Below, one piece after another: positions 19,979-29,723 of a DNA stretch of 64,000 nucleotides. The number at the start of each line of letters is the position of its first letter. Position 1 is the first letter of the stretch. Where the stretch lies: positions 1,057,001 to 1,121,000 of the forward strand of contig CP021371.1 in the NCBI GenBank assembly GCA_002600635.1, given 5' to 3'. The translations under genes were made by a program, and so were the position numbers. The notes beneath the pieces are model-generated. The model saw nothing but the letters and a program-made list of their open reading frames with translations. It made no database searches and was not told the DNA's origin. This stretch comes from Rhizobium sp. ACO-34A (GTDB lineage: Bacteria; Pseudomonadota; Alphaproteobacteria; Rhizobiales; Rhizobiaceae).

Positions 19979-22450
19979 ATGCGCATTTCCCGGAAGCTGC
20001 CTGTTGCTGCCGCTCTCTTTACCCTGGTGAGCCTTTCGGCCTCCATGGCCATCAATCTTTATCTCGAAAATCGCTCCCTGACGGCTCAGGTCTATCAGAA
20101 GCTGGAAGCTACCGCCGACGGTCGCCGTAACGAGGCGCGAGGCTATCTCGATGGCGTCCGCCTCGACCTCTCGGCTATTTCGACCAGCTTCACCACGCAG
20201 CAGTCGCTGTTTGCGTTCAGCGGTGGCATGAACTTCCTCGGCGACGATCCGGCCAAGGAACTGCAGACGCGCTACATTGATGAGAATCCCAATCCGGCCG
20301 GCGAGAAGTACAAGCTCGACACCGCCAAGAAGGATGCCTACGACCGCGCCCACAAGCAATATCACCCGGGCTTCCTCAAGCATCTTCAGGATCAGGGCTA
20401 TTACGATCTCTTTGTGATCAACCCTGCCGGCACCATCGTCTATACGGTGATGAAGGAACGTGATTTCGGCACCAACCTGCTGACGGGGCCTTACAAGGAT
20501 ACCGGCCTTGCAGCCGTCTTCCAGAAGGCCTTGAAGTCGAAGGGCAATGAAGTCGCCATCTCGGAATTCGAAGCCTACGGCCCTTCCGGTGGCACCGCCG
20601 CGTCCTTCGTGGCAACCCCGATCTTGCAGAATGGCCGCGCTATCGGCGTTCTCGCCTACCAGCTTCCGAATGCCCGTTTCAACACGATGTATTCGAACAA
20701 GAAGGGTCTGGGCGAGACCGGTGAGACGATCCTCGTCAGCACCAGGGGTGAGGTCATCAACGACAGCGTTCATACTCCGGCAAACGATGCGCTGAGCGTC
20801 GTGGTGAACTCGCCGCTGGTCAAGGCTGCCGTCGAAGGGCAGGAAATGACCGGCAAGGTCGAAGGCTACCGCGACATGACGAGCTATGCGGCGGCCTCTC
20901 CGCTGGAGTTTGCCGGCACGCACTGGGCCGTCATCGCCCTGATCGGCGAGGATGAAATCGCCGCGAACCTCAGGATGACCACACTGGTTTCCGTCGCCTT
21001 CGGCGGCCTGCTCATCCTGATCGGCTCCATCGTTGCGATCCTCTATTCGCGCACGCTGACCCGTCCGATTTCCGCCCTGGTGAAGTCCATGGAAGATCTT
21101 GCCGGCGGCAATACCGACATCGATCTTCCGGGCGAAGATCGTAAGGACGAGATCGGCGACATGGTGCGCTCGGTTGCCGTTTTCCGACGCGCCGAAATCG
21201 AGAAGCGGGAGCTGGAAAGCGATGCCGAACGTCGCCGGATGGCGGGCGATCAGGAACGCCGTACCCGCGATGCGGAGAAGGCTGCGGAACAGGCCGAACT
21301 CACGGAAGCGATCGATGTGCTTGGCGCGGCGCTCCAGAAACTGGCGAGCGGCGATCTGACTGCCGTCATTCACAAGCCGCTGTCGAGCAATCTCGATCGT
21401 CTTCGCGTGGATTTCAACGCCTCGCTGCAACGGCTGTCGCACACAGTTTCCGCCGTTCATTCCAACGTCAACGAGATCAACCGCAAGAGCGGCAAGGTCG
21501 GCTCCTCCACGGCGGATCTTTCCCGCCGCACGGAACAGCAGGCCGCCGCACTCGAGCAGACTTCCGCCTCGATCCGCCAGATCATGGAAGCGATCCGTCA
21601 GTCGTCCGACCGCGCCGAAAACGCTTCGCAGCTCGCAAGCCAGGCTCGCGCCAATTCCGACCGTTCCAGCCAGATCGTCAGCGGCGCCGTCAATGCGATG
21701 GAACGCATCGAGAATGCCTCGAGCGAGATTTCCAAGATCATCAACGTCATTGATGAGATCGCCTTCCAGACCAACCTTCTTGCGCTGAACGCCGGCGTCG
21801 AGGCGGCCCGCGCGGGCGAGGCTGGCAAGGGCTTTGCGGTCGTCGCACAGGAAGTGCGTGAACTCGCCCAGCGTTCGGCAAATGCTGCCAAGGACATCAA
21901 GGCGCTGATCACCAAATCCGGTGAGGAAGTATCAAGCGGCGTAGGTCTCGTCCGCGATGCCGGCGGCGTTCTGTCCGACATTGCCGGCCAGGTGGTCGAG
22001 ATCGGCGATCACATCCATTCGATTGCCGGCGCCGCCCGCGAGCAGTCGACCAGTCTGAAGGAAATCAACTCCGCCGTAGGCCGCATGGAGGACGTTACCC
22101 AGCAGAATGCCCGCGCGGCCGAGCAGACCAATGCCGAAATGACCGGCCTGTCGCGCGATGCGGAAATGCTGATGGGTCTCGTCGGTCAGTTCACGGTCGA
22201 AAAGGGCGCGATCCCCTCGGAACAGCGTTTCGCGGACCTGCGGGAAACCGGCTTCAGTCGAACGGAAACGGTGGCTCCGGCACCTGCCGCAAAGCCGGTC
22301 ACCAAGCTGCGACTTGCATCGGCGAACACTCCGGCTCCCGCCCGCACCGTGGCTTCGCCGGCGCGTGCGCTGATGGACAAGCTGTCCTCGGGCATGGGCA
22401 AGGCAAGCTCTGCGTCGAAGGGCAAGGACGAGAGCTGGGAAGAGTTCTGA
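19979..22450 (+). CDS. methyl-accepting chemotaxis protein with C-terminal SWEEF tether
   Basis: An 823-residue transmembrane chemoreceptor. TM1 is near residues 8-27 and a large periplasmic sensor of about 300 residues follows, ending in a Cache-like region ([22 protein letters not shown]). TM2 is near 337-357 ([19 protein letters not shown]), then HAMP. The signalling helical hairpin has its conserved tip at about 593-640 ([22 protein letters not shown]). The last five residues, SWEEF, fit the xWxxF pentapeptide that docks CheR/CheB methylation enzymes. A strong ATG start follows GGAGCC. The ligand is unknown and no che gene is adjacent. Confidence 0.93.
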   Translation: MRISRKLPVAAALFTLVSLSASMAINLYLENRSLTAQVYQKLEATADGRRNEARGYLDGVRLDLSAISTSFTTQQSLFAFSGGMNFLGDDPAKELQTRYIDENPNPAGEKYKLDTAKKDAYDRAHKQYHPGFLKHLQDQGYYDLFVINPAGTIVYTVMKERDFGTNLLTGPYKDTGLAAVFQKALKSKGNEVAISEFEAYGPSGGTAASFVATPILQNGRAIGVLAYQLPNARFNTMYSNKKGLGETGETILVSTRGEVINDSVHTPANDALSVVVNSPLVKAAVEGQEMTGKVEGYRDMTSYAAASPLEFAGTHWAVIALIGEDEIAANLRMTTLVSVAFGGLLILIGSIVAILYSRTLTRPISALVKSMEDLAGGNTDIDLPGEDRKDEIGDMVRSVAVFRRAEIEKRELESDAERRRMAGDQERRTRDAEKAAEQAELTEAIDVLGAALQKLASGDLTAVIHKPLSSNLDRLRVDFNASLQRLSHTVSAVHSNVNEINRKSGKVGSSTADLSRRTEQQAAALEQTSASIRQIMEAIRQSSDRAENASQLASQARANSDRSSQIVSGAVNAMERIENASSEISKIINVIDEIAFQTNLLALNAGVEAARAGEAGKGFAVVAQEVRELAQRSANAAKDIKALITKSGEEVSSGVGLVRDAGGVLSDIAGQVVEIGDHIHSIAGAAREQSTSLKEINSAVGRMEDVTQQNARAAEQTNAEMTGLSRDAEMLMGLVGQFTVEKGAIPSEQRFADLRETGFSRTETVAPAPAAKPVTKLRLASANTPAPARTVASPARALMDKLSSGMGKASSASKGKDESWEEF

Positions 22451-22522
22451 GCCAGCGCGGGTGGGACGAAGGGCTAGCTCCCGTCCATGCGTACGGGCTG
22501 AGATTCCTTACCGAATATCTTG

Positions 22523-22554
22523 CAAAGGCCGCATGGATGCGGCCTTTGTCGTTT
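22523..22554 (+). terminator. chemoreceptor gene terminator
   Basis: A 10-bp stem CAAAGGCCGC with its complement encloses a 6-nt loop, followed by TCGTTTCG, about 75 bases after the stop. Confidence 0.65.
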
Positions 22555-22707
22555 CGTCCACGTGGACGCTGCTCGGCCGACGGCAGGAATCGATCGCCTC
22601 GAAAATACGCTAAAGCCGGTTGATGGTGTTTTGGGCCTTGCACTCCCGGCTCCACACTTTAGCATTGCTGCGGAAACCGATGCCGTGATCCGCGAGTGCC
22701 TGCCGCC

Positions 22708-23568
22708 ATGACCGTGCCGTTGATAAATCTGGAAAGCTACGATCTCCTGCAGACAGAGATGAAGGCCGAGCATCTTGATGGGCTGCATGCCCTTTCGGCC
22801 AGCATCGGCTGGCCGCACAGGAAGGCTGACTGGGCCGTAAACCTCGCTGCCGGAAAGGGTATCGTTGCGGTCGACGAGAGCGGCCGCATTCACGGCTCCG
22901 CCATGTACTTCACTCTCGGTGGCGATGTGTCTGCCGTCGGCATGGTGATTGCTCATCCGCGCCTGAAGCTGGAGGGGCTGGCGACCTGCCTCATGGCCAA
23001 TATCGTCGAGCGAACCGAAGATCGTCCGGCCTTCCTCAATGCATGTAATGATGTGGTGCCGTTCTATCGGTCGCTTGGCGCGCTCCCTGTCGGCCCGGTG
23101 TTTCAGCATCAGGGTATCGTTGGTCCGGTATCTATCTCGAAGGGCAGATGCCGCGTCGCTGAGGCCCCGGATTTGCCGCAACTTATTGCCTGTGACGCTG
23201 ATGCCCATGGGGTGGATCGCAGCACCTTGATCCTCGAACTCTGGCGTGTGTCCGAGACGGTGGTGATCGAACGAAGGGGCAGGATCCGTGGCTTTGCCAT
23301 GCGCCGCCAATTCGGTCGCGGCCATCTGATTGGCCCGATCATTGCGGAAAAGGAAGTTGACGCGATTGCACTCGTGGAAGCTTTCGTGGCGAACCTTCCG
23401 GGCAGTTTTGTCCGGGTGGATACGCGCGTGAAGCACGGTCCCTTCCGTCAGTATCTTGAAAACAGCGGTCTTGTGCCGGTCATGAATGTGGTCAACATGA
23501 CGTTCGGCCAGCTTCCGTCGCGTGGTTCCAACGCGGTGTTTGGCCTTTCCAGCCATTCGACAGGCTAG
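22708..23568 (+). CDS. GNAT family N-acetyltransferase (tandem domains)
   Basis: A 286-residue protein with an N-terminal GNAT acetyl-CoA-binding region (GIVAVDESGRIHGSAMYF, then VGMVIAHPRLKLEGLATCLM, the usual beta4-alpha3 loop with R/Q-x-x-G-x-A character). The C-terminal half is a second, degenerate GNAT-like domain (RIRGFAMRRQFGRGHLIGPIIAE). The family includes many small-molecule acetyltransferases; the substrate is unknown. Start ATG 22708 is preferred over in-frame GTG 22696. The stop TAG at 23566-23568 is the left target site of the IS630 element, yet the protein is not altered by it. Confidence 0.82.
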   Translation: MTVPLINLESYDLLQTEMKAEHLDGLHALSASIGWPHRKADWAVNLAAGKGIVAVDESGRIHGSAMYFTLGGDVSAVGMVIAHPRLKLEGLATCLMANIVERTEDRPAFLNACNDVVPFYRSLGALPVGPVFQHQGIVGPVSISKGRCRVAEAPDLPQLIACDADAHGVDRSTLILELWRVSETVVIERRGRIRGFAMRRQFGRGHLIGPIIAEKEVDAIALVEAFVANLPGSFVRVDTRVKHGPFRQYLENSGLVPVMNVVNMTFGQLPSRGSNAVFGLSSHSTG

Positions 23569-23574
23569 AGCGTT

Positions 23575-24180
23575 TCATGTTTTGTTTGAAGCGTAGCCAG
23601 CGTTGACAAGGTAGTTGGCACACTCGTCTGGGCTGATGGTTTGGACGAGTGAGCCAAGATGGCGCCAAGTGTCGTCGATAGTCCGCATTTGTGCTTTTCG
23701 CATCCAATGCTTGATCTTGGCAAAGGCCTGTTCGATCGGATTGAGGTCTGGTGAATAGGGCGGCAAGAACCAGAGCCTTGCGCCGGCGGCCTTGATCAAC
23801 TGGCGTATCTGCCCGGATTTGTGGCTGCCCAGATTGTCCATGATGACGATGTCGCCTGGCCGCAGCGTCGGGACGAGTTGTTGCTCGACATAAGCCTTGA
23901 AGCATTGGCCATTGATCGGGCCGTCGAAGACGCAAGGGGCGGTGAGACGATCGGCCCGGAGCGCGCCGACGAAGGTCAACGTGCGCCAATGGCCATGCGG
24001 AGCAAAGCCACGCAGGCGTTTGCCCTTGACACCCCAGCCGTAGAGCGGGGCCATATTGGTTTTGATCCAGGTTTCGTCGATGAACACGAGCCTTTGAGGA
24101 TCGAGCGACCTCTGCCATGACTGCCAGCGCTTGCGCCGACGAGCAATGTCAGTGCGTGCCTGTTCAAGGGCAAACATCGT
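23575..24180 (-). CDS. IS630 transposase OrfB (DDE catalytic part), reached by slippage at A8
   Basis: The catalytic DDE domain. The first Asp is in VFIDETWIKTN, the second in IVIMDNLGSHKS, and the Glu in SPDLNPIEQAFAKIKHW, the IS630 signature. It is read in a different frame from OrfA. A +1 (or equivalent transcriptional) slip on eight A residues (24180-24187) fuses 114 residues of OrfA to 201 residues here, giving a 315-residue transposase. This is normal expression for several IS630 members, not a disabling mutation. Confidence 0.88.
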   Translation of the reverse strand, partial: TMFALEQARTDIARRRKRWQSWQRSLDPQRLVFIDETWIKTNMAPLYGWGVKGKRLRGFAPHGHWRTLTFVGALRADRLTAPCVFDGPINGQCFKAYVEQQLVPTLRPGDIVIMDNLGSHKSGQIRQLIKAAGARLWFLPPYSPDLNPIEQAFAKIKHWMRKAQMRTIDDTWRHLGSLVQTISPDECANYLVNAGYASNKT

Positions 24181-24523
24181 TTTTTTTGAAGCGCAGCCCC
24201 TCGCGGCGCAGGAAACGCCAAACGGCGTCATGCGAGACAATCACGCCTCTCACCGCCAATTCGTCCTTGAGGCCGTGCAGGCTGATCTGCGGCGTCTGAA
24301 CAATCCGCTCGGCTATGAAAGCACGATGCGGTTCCAAAAGGCGTTTGCGATGCCCTCCCATCTGACCGGGTGCGACGGAGCCGCTGCGGCGATACCGCTG
24401 CGACCACTTCACAACAGATGACACCGAGACACCGAACCGCGCCGCCACCGAGCGGCAGCTCTCTCCCGCCGCAACAGCGCCCACAACTCGTTCACGCAGA
24501 TCATTCGAAAGAGGTGCGACCAT
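24164..24523 (-). CDS. IS630 transposase OrfA (helix-turn-helix part)
   Basis: The N-terminal DNA-binding region: LSNDLRERVVGAVAAGESCRSVAARFGVSVSSVVKWSQRYR is a homeodomain-like helix-turn-helix, followed by a second such unit (LKDELAVRGVIVSHDAVWRFLRREG). The start ATG 24523 follows AGGAGGTCAGCATTG. Alone it ends shortly after the A8 run (KKNDVCP). About 114 codons are used before slippage into OrfB. Confidence 0.88.
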   Translation of the reverse strand: MVAPLSNDLRERVVGAVAAGESCRSVAARFGVSVSSVVKWSQRYRRSGSVAPGQMGGHRKRLLEPHRAFIAERIVQTPQISLHGLKDELAVRGVIVSHDAVWRFLRREGLRFKKNDVCP

Positions 24524-24654
24524 CAATGCTGACCTCCTCTCAGCCAGCATCTTGAATCACATTCGATCCCAAAAGGGAATCCGCGATTCAAACAAAGTCA
24601 GAAACGCTCTAGAGGACTGTATCCCGGCTTTCCGGAGACAGGAATGAGACGGCG

Positions 24655-25563
24655 TCAGCCCTTCGGCGCATCCGGAGCCGCTTCGGGCGCGGCCGTCTTC
24701 GATGCTGCAAGATAGCTGTCGAATATCTGCTCCATGCTTTTCTGGTAGTTCTTCTGCACTTCCAGCCCGCTGTCGAACATGACGTTGATCATGTCGTTGA
24801 GGTTGGCTCCTGCCTGGGACGCCGCCTGCGGCTGCTCTTCCTGAGGTTTGGCGTCTGCCGCCTGCGGCTTGGCTGCGGGCGCATCAGTCTGCATGCCCGC
24901 CATCATATCCTGAAACGCCTTGGCGAAAGGGTTGTCGAAGAAGGGATTGGTGGCGGCCGGAGCCGGCTGCGGCTTCGGTGCTGCGGCTCCCATCATCTCC
25001 TGAAAGGCGCGGGTAAAGGGATTGTCGAAGAAATTCAGCTCGGGCTTGGGCGGCGCCTTCGGTTGAAAGCCGGTGCTTTCAAGCCATTGCTGCATCATCG
25101 CGCCCATCGGCGTTCCGGCAAAGACGTTGGTTTCCGGAAATTGCCCCGTGGTCTGCTTGAACAGTCCGCCCATGATGGTATCGGCCATCGCCGGCATCAT
25201 CTTTTTCAGGATGTCCTGCCCGATGCCGGTGAACTGCGCTGCCTGCGCCGCGATAGCCCGGGACACTTCCTTGGAGCCGAAAAGCTTTTCCAGCACCTGA
25301 TTGCCGTCATTGATGCCCTGCGGCGTGAAGGCCTTGCTCATGTCCTCGAAATACTTGGCGTAATTGCCCGAAGCCATGGCGGCGAGAAGGGTGGAGAAGT
25401 CGTAGGGGTTGGTGACGTTGCGCTTGAAGCCGGAGGAAAAGGCGGGCATCAGGGCCGCGACGGCCTTGGCTGCCTGCTCCTGCGCAAGGTTGAACTGCTT
25501 GGCCATGGCATCCATCGCCATGCCGTTCTGCGCCTGCAGCATCATATCGAAAAGTGGCAACAT
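24655..25563 (-). CDS. DUF937 domain protein with duplicated FFDNPF motif
   Basis: A 302-residue protein whose N-terminal ~150 residues form a helical DUF937-type domain (QAAKAVAALMPAFSSGFKRN, VLEKLFGSKEVSRAIAAQAAQFTGI, KMMPAMADTIMGGL). A Pro/Ala-rich linker carries two near-copies of FFDNPF-x-x-AF-x-x-MM separated by about 35 residues, and a final helix YQKSMEQIFDSYL ends it. DUF937 has no agreed function. The start ATG 25563 has GGGGGGA at good spacing; ATG 25572 is also in frame. It lies downstream of gshA with a 170-bp gap. I cannot assign a role. Confidence 0.8.
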   Translation of the reverse strand: MLPLFDMMLQAQNGMAMDAMAKQFNLAQEQAAKAVAALMPAFSSGFKRNVTNPYDFSTLLAAMASGNYAKYFEDMSKAFTPQGINDGNQVLEKLFGSKEVSRAIAAQAAQFTGIGQDILKKMMPAMADTIMGGLFKQTTGQFPETNVFAGTPMGAMMQQWLESTGFQPKAPPKPELNFFDNPFTRAFQEMMGAAAPKPQPAPAATNPFFDNPFAKAFQDMMAGMQTDAPAAKPQAADAKPQEEQPQAASQAGANLNDMINVMFDSGLEVQKNYQKSMEQIFDSYLAASKTAAPEAAPDAPKG

Positions 25564-25734
25564 CGTCGTCATTCCCCCCGTGCTTGCAACGCATTGAAGC
25601 CACTATAGCGGGAAAATGACAGGCGAAAACCGGTTTTTACGACGGGGTGAAGACGGCAACAGCTATTTTCGCTGTAAACACCTTCGGTTACGGGCGCTGA
25701 TGGTGCCGCCGTCACGGGAACGGCGGCGAACCCG

Positions 25735-27108
25735 TCAGTACTGGAATTCGTCGAAGACGGGATCGATCTCGCCGTTCCAGCGGCCGTGATAGAGCGCCAG
25801 AAGATCCTCCGCGAGTGTCGTCTTCTTGGCCAGAACCTCTTCGAGGGAGGCGAGGAAGATGCTCTCGTCCTGGCCTTCGCGGTTGAGACGCGCGCGGGCC
25901 TTGAGGCCGCGGCTCGAAAGGTCGACCACATCGCGTGCGACATCGAAAAGGCTGCGTCCGGCGACCTCCGCCTTTAGGCCCTGAACCGGAACGGCATCGC
26001 GAAGCGCATTGGCGTCCGCGAAGCTCCAGTTGCGTGTCAGTTCGTCGGCCGCCTCGAGCGCCTCGTCGTTATAGAGCAAACCGACCCAGAAGGCGGGGAG
26101 CGCACAGATACGACGCCACGGGCCGCCATCGGCGCCGCGCATTTCGAGGAAGCGCTTCAGCCGCACGTCCGGGAAAAGCGTCGAGAGATGGTTCGTCCAG
26201 TCGCCGAGTGTCGGTTCCCAGTCCTTGAGCTCGTTCTTCAGCGCACCGGCCATGAACTGGCGGAAGGTGATGTGGGTGCAATCGTGATAGCACCCGTCGC
26301 GCACCACGAAATACATCGGCACGTCGAGCGCCCATTCCACATAGTCGCCGAAGCTGAAATCGTCGGAGAGCGAGAAGGGCAGGATGCCCGAGCGGGCATT
26401 GTCGGTGTCGCGCCAGATTTCGCCGCGCCAGGATTGCAGGCCGTTGGGCCTGCCTTCGGTAAAGGGCGAGGAGGCAAACAGCGCGGTCGCCAGTGGCTGC
26501 AGCTTCATGCCGACGCGCATCTTGCGGCGCATGTCGGCTTCCGAGGAGAAGTCGAGGTTCACCTGGATGGTGCAGGTGCGATACATCATGTCGAGGCCGT
26601 GACTGCCGACCTTCGGCATGTAGCGCGTCATGATGTCGTAGCGCGACTTGGGCATGCGCGGTGTTTCGGCAAGGGTCCACTTCGGGCTGCCGCCGATGCC
26701 GAGAAATCGGATGCCCATCGGCTCCGCGACCTCGCGCAGGGTGGCGAGATGCTGGTTCGATTCGGCGCAGGTCTGGTGGATCGTTTCGAGCGGCGCGCCG
26801 GACAGTTCGAACTGTCCGCCGGGTTCGATGGAGATCGCGCCCATGCCTGTAGGCTCGCCAAGCCCGATGATGTTCTCTCCATCCATGATCGGATCCCAGC
26901 CGAGCTTTTCCTGCATGCCCTTCAACAGGGCGGAAATGCTGGCGTCGCCGAAATAGGGAACGGGGGAATTGTCGGCCCGGAAGAAGACGAATTTCTCGTG
27001 TTCCGTTCCGATCCGGAACGCTTCCTCCGGCTTGCTGCCGGAAGCAAGATATTCGGCCATTTCCTCAACGGAGGTGAGGGGAGTATGGTCGGTGGTATCA
27101 CGAGCCAT
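25735..27108 (-). CDS. gshA: glutamate-cysteine ligase
   Basis: Catalyses ATP-dependent joining of glutamate and cysteine, the first step of glutathione synthesis. At 457 residues it belongs to the proteobacterial/plant-type branch. Recognisable segments are FRIGTEHEKFVF, DGENIIGLGEPTGMGAISIEPGGQFELSG (nucleotide and glutamate site), GIGGSPKW and MTRYMPKVGSHGLDMMYRTCTIQVNLDF. The frame is open to 27159, but the ATG at 27108 starts the family N-terminus MARDTTDHTPL. It follows pit and rsmE on the same strand; rsmE ends 157 bases upstream. Confidence 0.95.
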   Translation of the reverse strand: MARDTTDHTPLTSVEEMAEYLASGSKPEEAFRIGTEHEKFVFFRADNSPVPYFGDASISALLKGMQEKLGWDPIMDGENIIGLGEPTGMGAISIEPGGQFELSGAPLETIHQTCAESNQHLATLREVAEPMGIRFLGIGGSPKWTLAETPRMPKSRYDIMTRYMPKVGSHGLDMMYRTCTIQVNLDFSSEADMRRKMRVGMKLQPLATALFASSPFTEGRPNGLQSWRGEIWRDTDNARSGILPFSLSDDFSFGDYVEWALDVPMYFVVRDGCYHDCTHITFRQFMAGALKNELKDWEPTLGDWTNHLSTLFPDVRLKRFLEMRGADGGPWRRICALPAFWVGLLYNDEALEAADELTRNWSFADANALRDAVPVQGLKAEVAGRSLFDVARDVVDLSSRGLKARARLNREGQDESIFLASLEEVLAKKTTLAEDLLALYHGRWNGEIDPVFDEFQY

Positions 27109-27265
27109 TGAGTATACCTTATCGGGTCTTGCCGGTGCGCGCACCGGTCCATTGGGCAAGGTGATTGGACTGGATTTCAGGACGGTGCAAGAAAAAACCT
27201 TTCAACGGCCGGTCAAAAAAATCCATCCGCGGCATGGAAATCCATCACGTTTGCGTTTCGTCATC

Positions 27266-28003
27266 TTATTGCCAGTCGCCGATGGCGGCCTGCACGACGG
27301 CGAGTGCCGCGACCGCTGCCGTATCGGCCCTGAGGATACGGGGACCAAGCGGAATGGCGGTGACGAAAGGCAGGCTGCGCAGCAGCCCCCGTTCTTCATC
27401 CGAAAAGCCGCCCTCCGGCCCCACCAGCACGGCCAGATGCTTCTCGCTGATCGAGGCAAGACCCCGCAGCGGATTCTGGGTTGAGCTATCCTCGTCGCAG
27501 TAGATGATCCGGCGGTCAGCCGGCCAGCGTTCCAGCAGGTCTTTCAGTTTCTGCGGGGAAAGCACCTGCGGGATGGCGAGGATGCCGCATTGCTCGGCTG
27601 CCTCGATGGCATTGGCCTGCAGCCGCTCGATGCTGGTGATCTTGCCCTGCACATGCTGCGTCATCACCGGCTGCAGCACGCCGGCCCCCATCTCGACGGC
27701 CTTCTGGATCAGGTAGTCCATTCGCCCGACCTTGAGCGGCGCAAACAGGAAGCTGAGATCGCAATCCGCCGGCTGCGGACGGGTCTGTTCGACGGGAAGA
27801 AGAACGATCTTCTTGCGCGAGGGAAAGGTAAGCTTCGCCTTCCATTCCCCGTCGCGGCCGTTGAACACCAGGATTTCTGCGCCCTCGGTCAGCCGCAGGA
27901 CGTTGGCGAGATAGTTGAACTGCTCGGATGTCGTCTCGAAGCCCTGGTCGGGCCTGATGTCGTTTTCGACGTACAGTCGTTGCATCCGGTAATTCGCGCG
28001 CAT
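27266..28003 (-). CDS. rsmE: 16S rRNA (uracil-N3)-methyltransferase RsmE
   Basis: SPOUT-fold enzyme methylating U1498 of 16S rRNA at N3. It is 245 residues with an N-terminal PUA-like domain ([10 protein letters not shown] to VEQTRPQP) and a C-terminal knotted SAM-binding domain: [43 protein letters not shown] and [16 protein letters not shown] are diagnostic. GGAACGAGAA precedes the ATG. It ends 157 bp before gshA and begins 15 bp after pit, so pit-rsmE may be cotranscribed. Confidence 0.95.
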   Translation of the reverse strand: MRANYRMQRLYVENDIRPDQGFETTSEQFNYLANVLRLTEGAEILVFNGRDGEWKAKLTFPSRKKIVLLPVEQTRPQPADCDLSFLFAPLKVGRMDYLIQKAVEMGAGVLQPVMTQHVQGKITSIERLQANAIEAAEQCGILAIPQVLSPQKLKDLLERWPADRRIIYCDEDSSTQNPLRGLASISEKHLAVLVGPEGGFSDEERGLLRSLPFVTAIPLGPRILRADTAAVAALAVVQAAIGDWQ

Positions 28004-28018
28004 TTCTCGTTCCAGAGG

Positions 28019-29524
28019 TTACAGGAAGAGCTGGAACATAACCCAGTAGATCAGGGCTGCAAGTAGCGCGGATGCGGGAACCGTAATGCTCCACGCGGCA
28101 ATGATGCTGAGAAAATGCGAACGGCGCACCAGACGGCGTCGGCGGGTTTCGACGGGATCGTGCTCGCGCGTATCCTCGATCTCCCAGTAGTCGGCCTTGA
28201 TCTTCATGTATTCGATGCGTCGCCGCGAATGACGCGTATACCACTCGCGAAAGAAGCCCACGCCGAAGACCGCACCAACGGCGATGTGGGTCGAACTCAC
28301 GGGAAGGCCGAACCAGGAAGCAAGAATGACGGTGATTGCGGCCGACAGCGACACGCAATAGGCCCGCATCGGATTGAGCTTGGTGATCTGCTCGCCGACG
28401 AGCCGGATGAGCCGCGGACCATAAAGAAGAAGACCCATCGAGATGCCGAAGGCACCTATGGCTGTCACCCAGATCGGGGGGATGAGCGCGGTGGCGATTT
28501 CCTGCACCCGGGTGGCATGGACGACAGCGACGACCGGCCCGATCGCGTTGGCCACGTCATTGGCGCCGTGCGCGAAGGAAAGCAGTGCTGCGGAAAAGAC
28601 CAGCGGAAGGCGGAAGAGCTTGCGCAGCGACTGGTTCCGGTTTTCCAGGCCTGCCGATTGGCGCATTATCAGCGGAATGCTGCCGAGCCAGGCCAGAAGC
28701 CCGAAGCCGAGGCCGAGAAACATTGCCTGCATGCTGCCGACGCGAAAGACCTGACCTATGCCCTTGATCGTCAGATAAGTGGCGAAAGCACCGGTCATCA
28801 CGCCGATCAGCACAGGCACCCAGCGCTGGGCGGCAGCGATCTTGTTCTCGCGATAGGTGATGAACTCCTCGATGAAGTAGAGGATCAGCGCGGCGATTGC
28901 TCCACCGAGAACGGGTGACAGCATCCAGCTCACGGTGATGCCGACCAACGCGCTCCAGCTTACGGCGGAGACCCCGCCGGCCGCCACGCCCGCGCCCATG
29001 ACTGCGCCGACGATGGAGTGGGTGGTCGAAATCGGGGCCTTCGCCCAGGTGGCGATGTTGACCCAGAGCGCCGCAGCCAGCAGGGCCGACATCATGGCGA
29101 AGGAGAAGGCTTCGGGCACCTCGATCCTGTCGGGGGCGAGGATACCCTCCGAGATGGTCGATATGACGTCGCCGCCCGCAATCATCGCGCCGGCAATCTC
29201 GAAGACCGCAGCAAGCGCCAAAGCGCCGGCGAGCGAAATGGCGCGTGCACCGACCGCAGCGCCAACATTGTTGGTAACATCGTTCGCGCCGATGTTCATC
29301 GCCATGTAAGCGCCGATCACAGATGCTGCGATCACCAGTGCCGCCCCCGGCTGGCCGGTCACGTAGATACCTGAAAAGATGGTGACGACGACGAGAAAGA
29401 GAAGGCCGATGCCGAAGGGAATGATGCGCCGGGAAACCTGCTGCGCGGCTTGTTCGACGTAGGTGACCTTGTCGAGGTCCTTGTCGAGCGTTGGCTTGAC
29501 GAGCGTTGGCGGAGGCTTGGCCAT
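28019..29524 (-). CDS. pit: low-affinity inorganic phosphate transporter, PiT family
   Basis: A 501-residue membrane protein with 10-12 hydrophobic segments and the duplicated PiT signature: GANDVTNNVGAAVGARA in the N-terminal half and GANDVANAIGPV in the C-terminal half. It symports metal-phosphate with protons. The N-terminal tail of about 40 residues (KPPPTLVKPTLDKDLDKVT) and a basic cytoplasmic loop near the end are cytosolic. No DUF47 PhoU-like partner is adjacent. rsmE starts 15 bp after its stop. Confidence 0.93.
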   Translation of the reverse strand: MAKPPPTLVKPTLDKDLDKVTYVEQAAQQVSRRIIPFGIGLLFLVVVTIFSGIYVTGQPGAALVIAASVIGAYMAMNIGANDVTNNVGAAVGARAISLAGALALAAVFEIAGAMIAGGDVISTISEGILAPDRIEVPEAFSFAMMSALLAAALWVNIATWAKAPISTTHSIVGAVMGAGVAAGGVSAVSWSALVGITVSWMLSPVLGGAIAALILYFIEEFITYRENKIAAAQRWVPVLIGVMTGAFATYLTIKGIGQVFRVGSMQAMFLGLGFGLLAWLGSIPLIMRQSAGLENRNQSLRKLFRLPLVFSAALLSFAHGANDVANAIGPVVAVVHATRVQEIATALIPPIWVTAIGAFGISMGLLLYGPRLIRLVGEQITKLNPMRAYCVSLSAAITVILASWFGLPVSSTHIAVGAVFGVGFFREWYTRHSRRRIEYMKIKADYWEIEDTREHDPVETRRRRLVRRSHFLSIIAAWSITVPASALLAALIYWVMFQLFL

Positions 29525-29723
29525 CGGTCTGTTCGGTTCCTCTTTGTTGCGGGCCTGTTTGCGCGCGTCCGGCGGGCATGGCCGTCAGCCAGTCCCGCTC
29601 CTCGCGTCGCGCCCTTATCATTCCCCGGGAAGGTTCTTCTTCGGTGCATCGACGGCACCGTTATTGCCGTTTGCTATTAGCAAAGGCAGGATAATTCAAT
29701 ATGATGTTTTAGTGACAGTCTTA

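Larger units (their letters stand above)
23566..24611 (-). mobile_element. IS630-family insertion sequence, complete
   Basis: The element of about 1.04 kb is bounded by duplicated TA at 23566-23567 and 24610-24611, the hallmark target of IS630/Tc1-mariner transposons. Terminal inverted repeats start GAGCGTTTC at both ends and share a second block TTTGTTTGAA about 14 bases in. Inside are two overlapping frames, orfA and orfB, joined at a run of eight A residues on the coding strand. Both frames are intact, so the copy looks recent and potentially active. Confidence 0.92.

Noticed and set aside
23575..24523. IS630 transposase as a frameshifted pseudogene
   Set aside because: Two overlapping frames joined at eight A residues are the known expression mode of several IS630-family elements. 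Both frames are otherwise intact.
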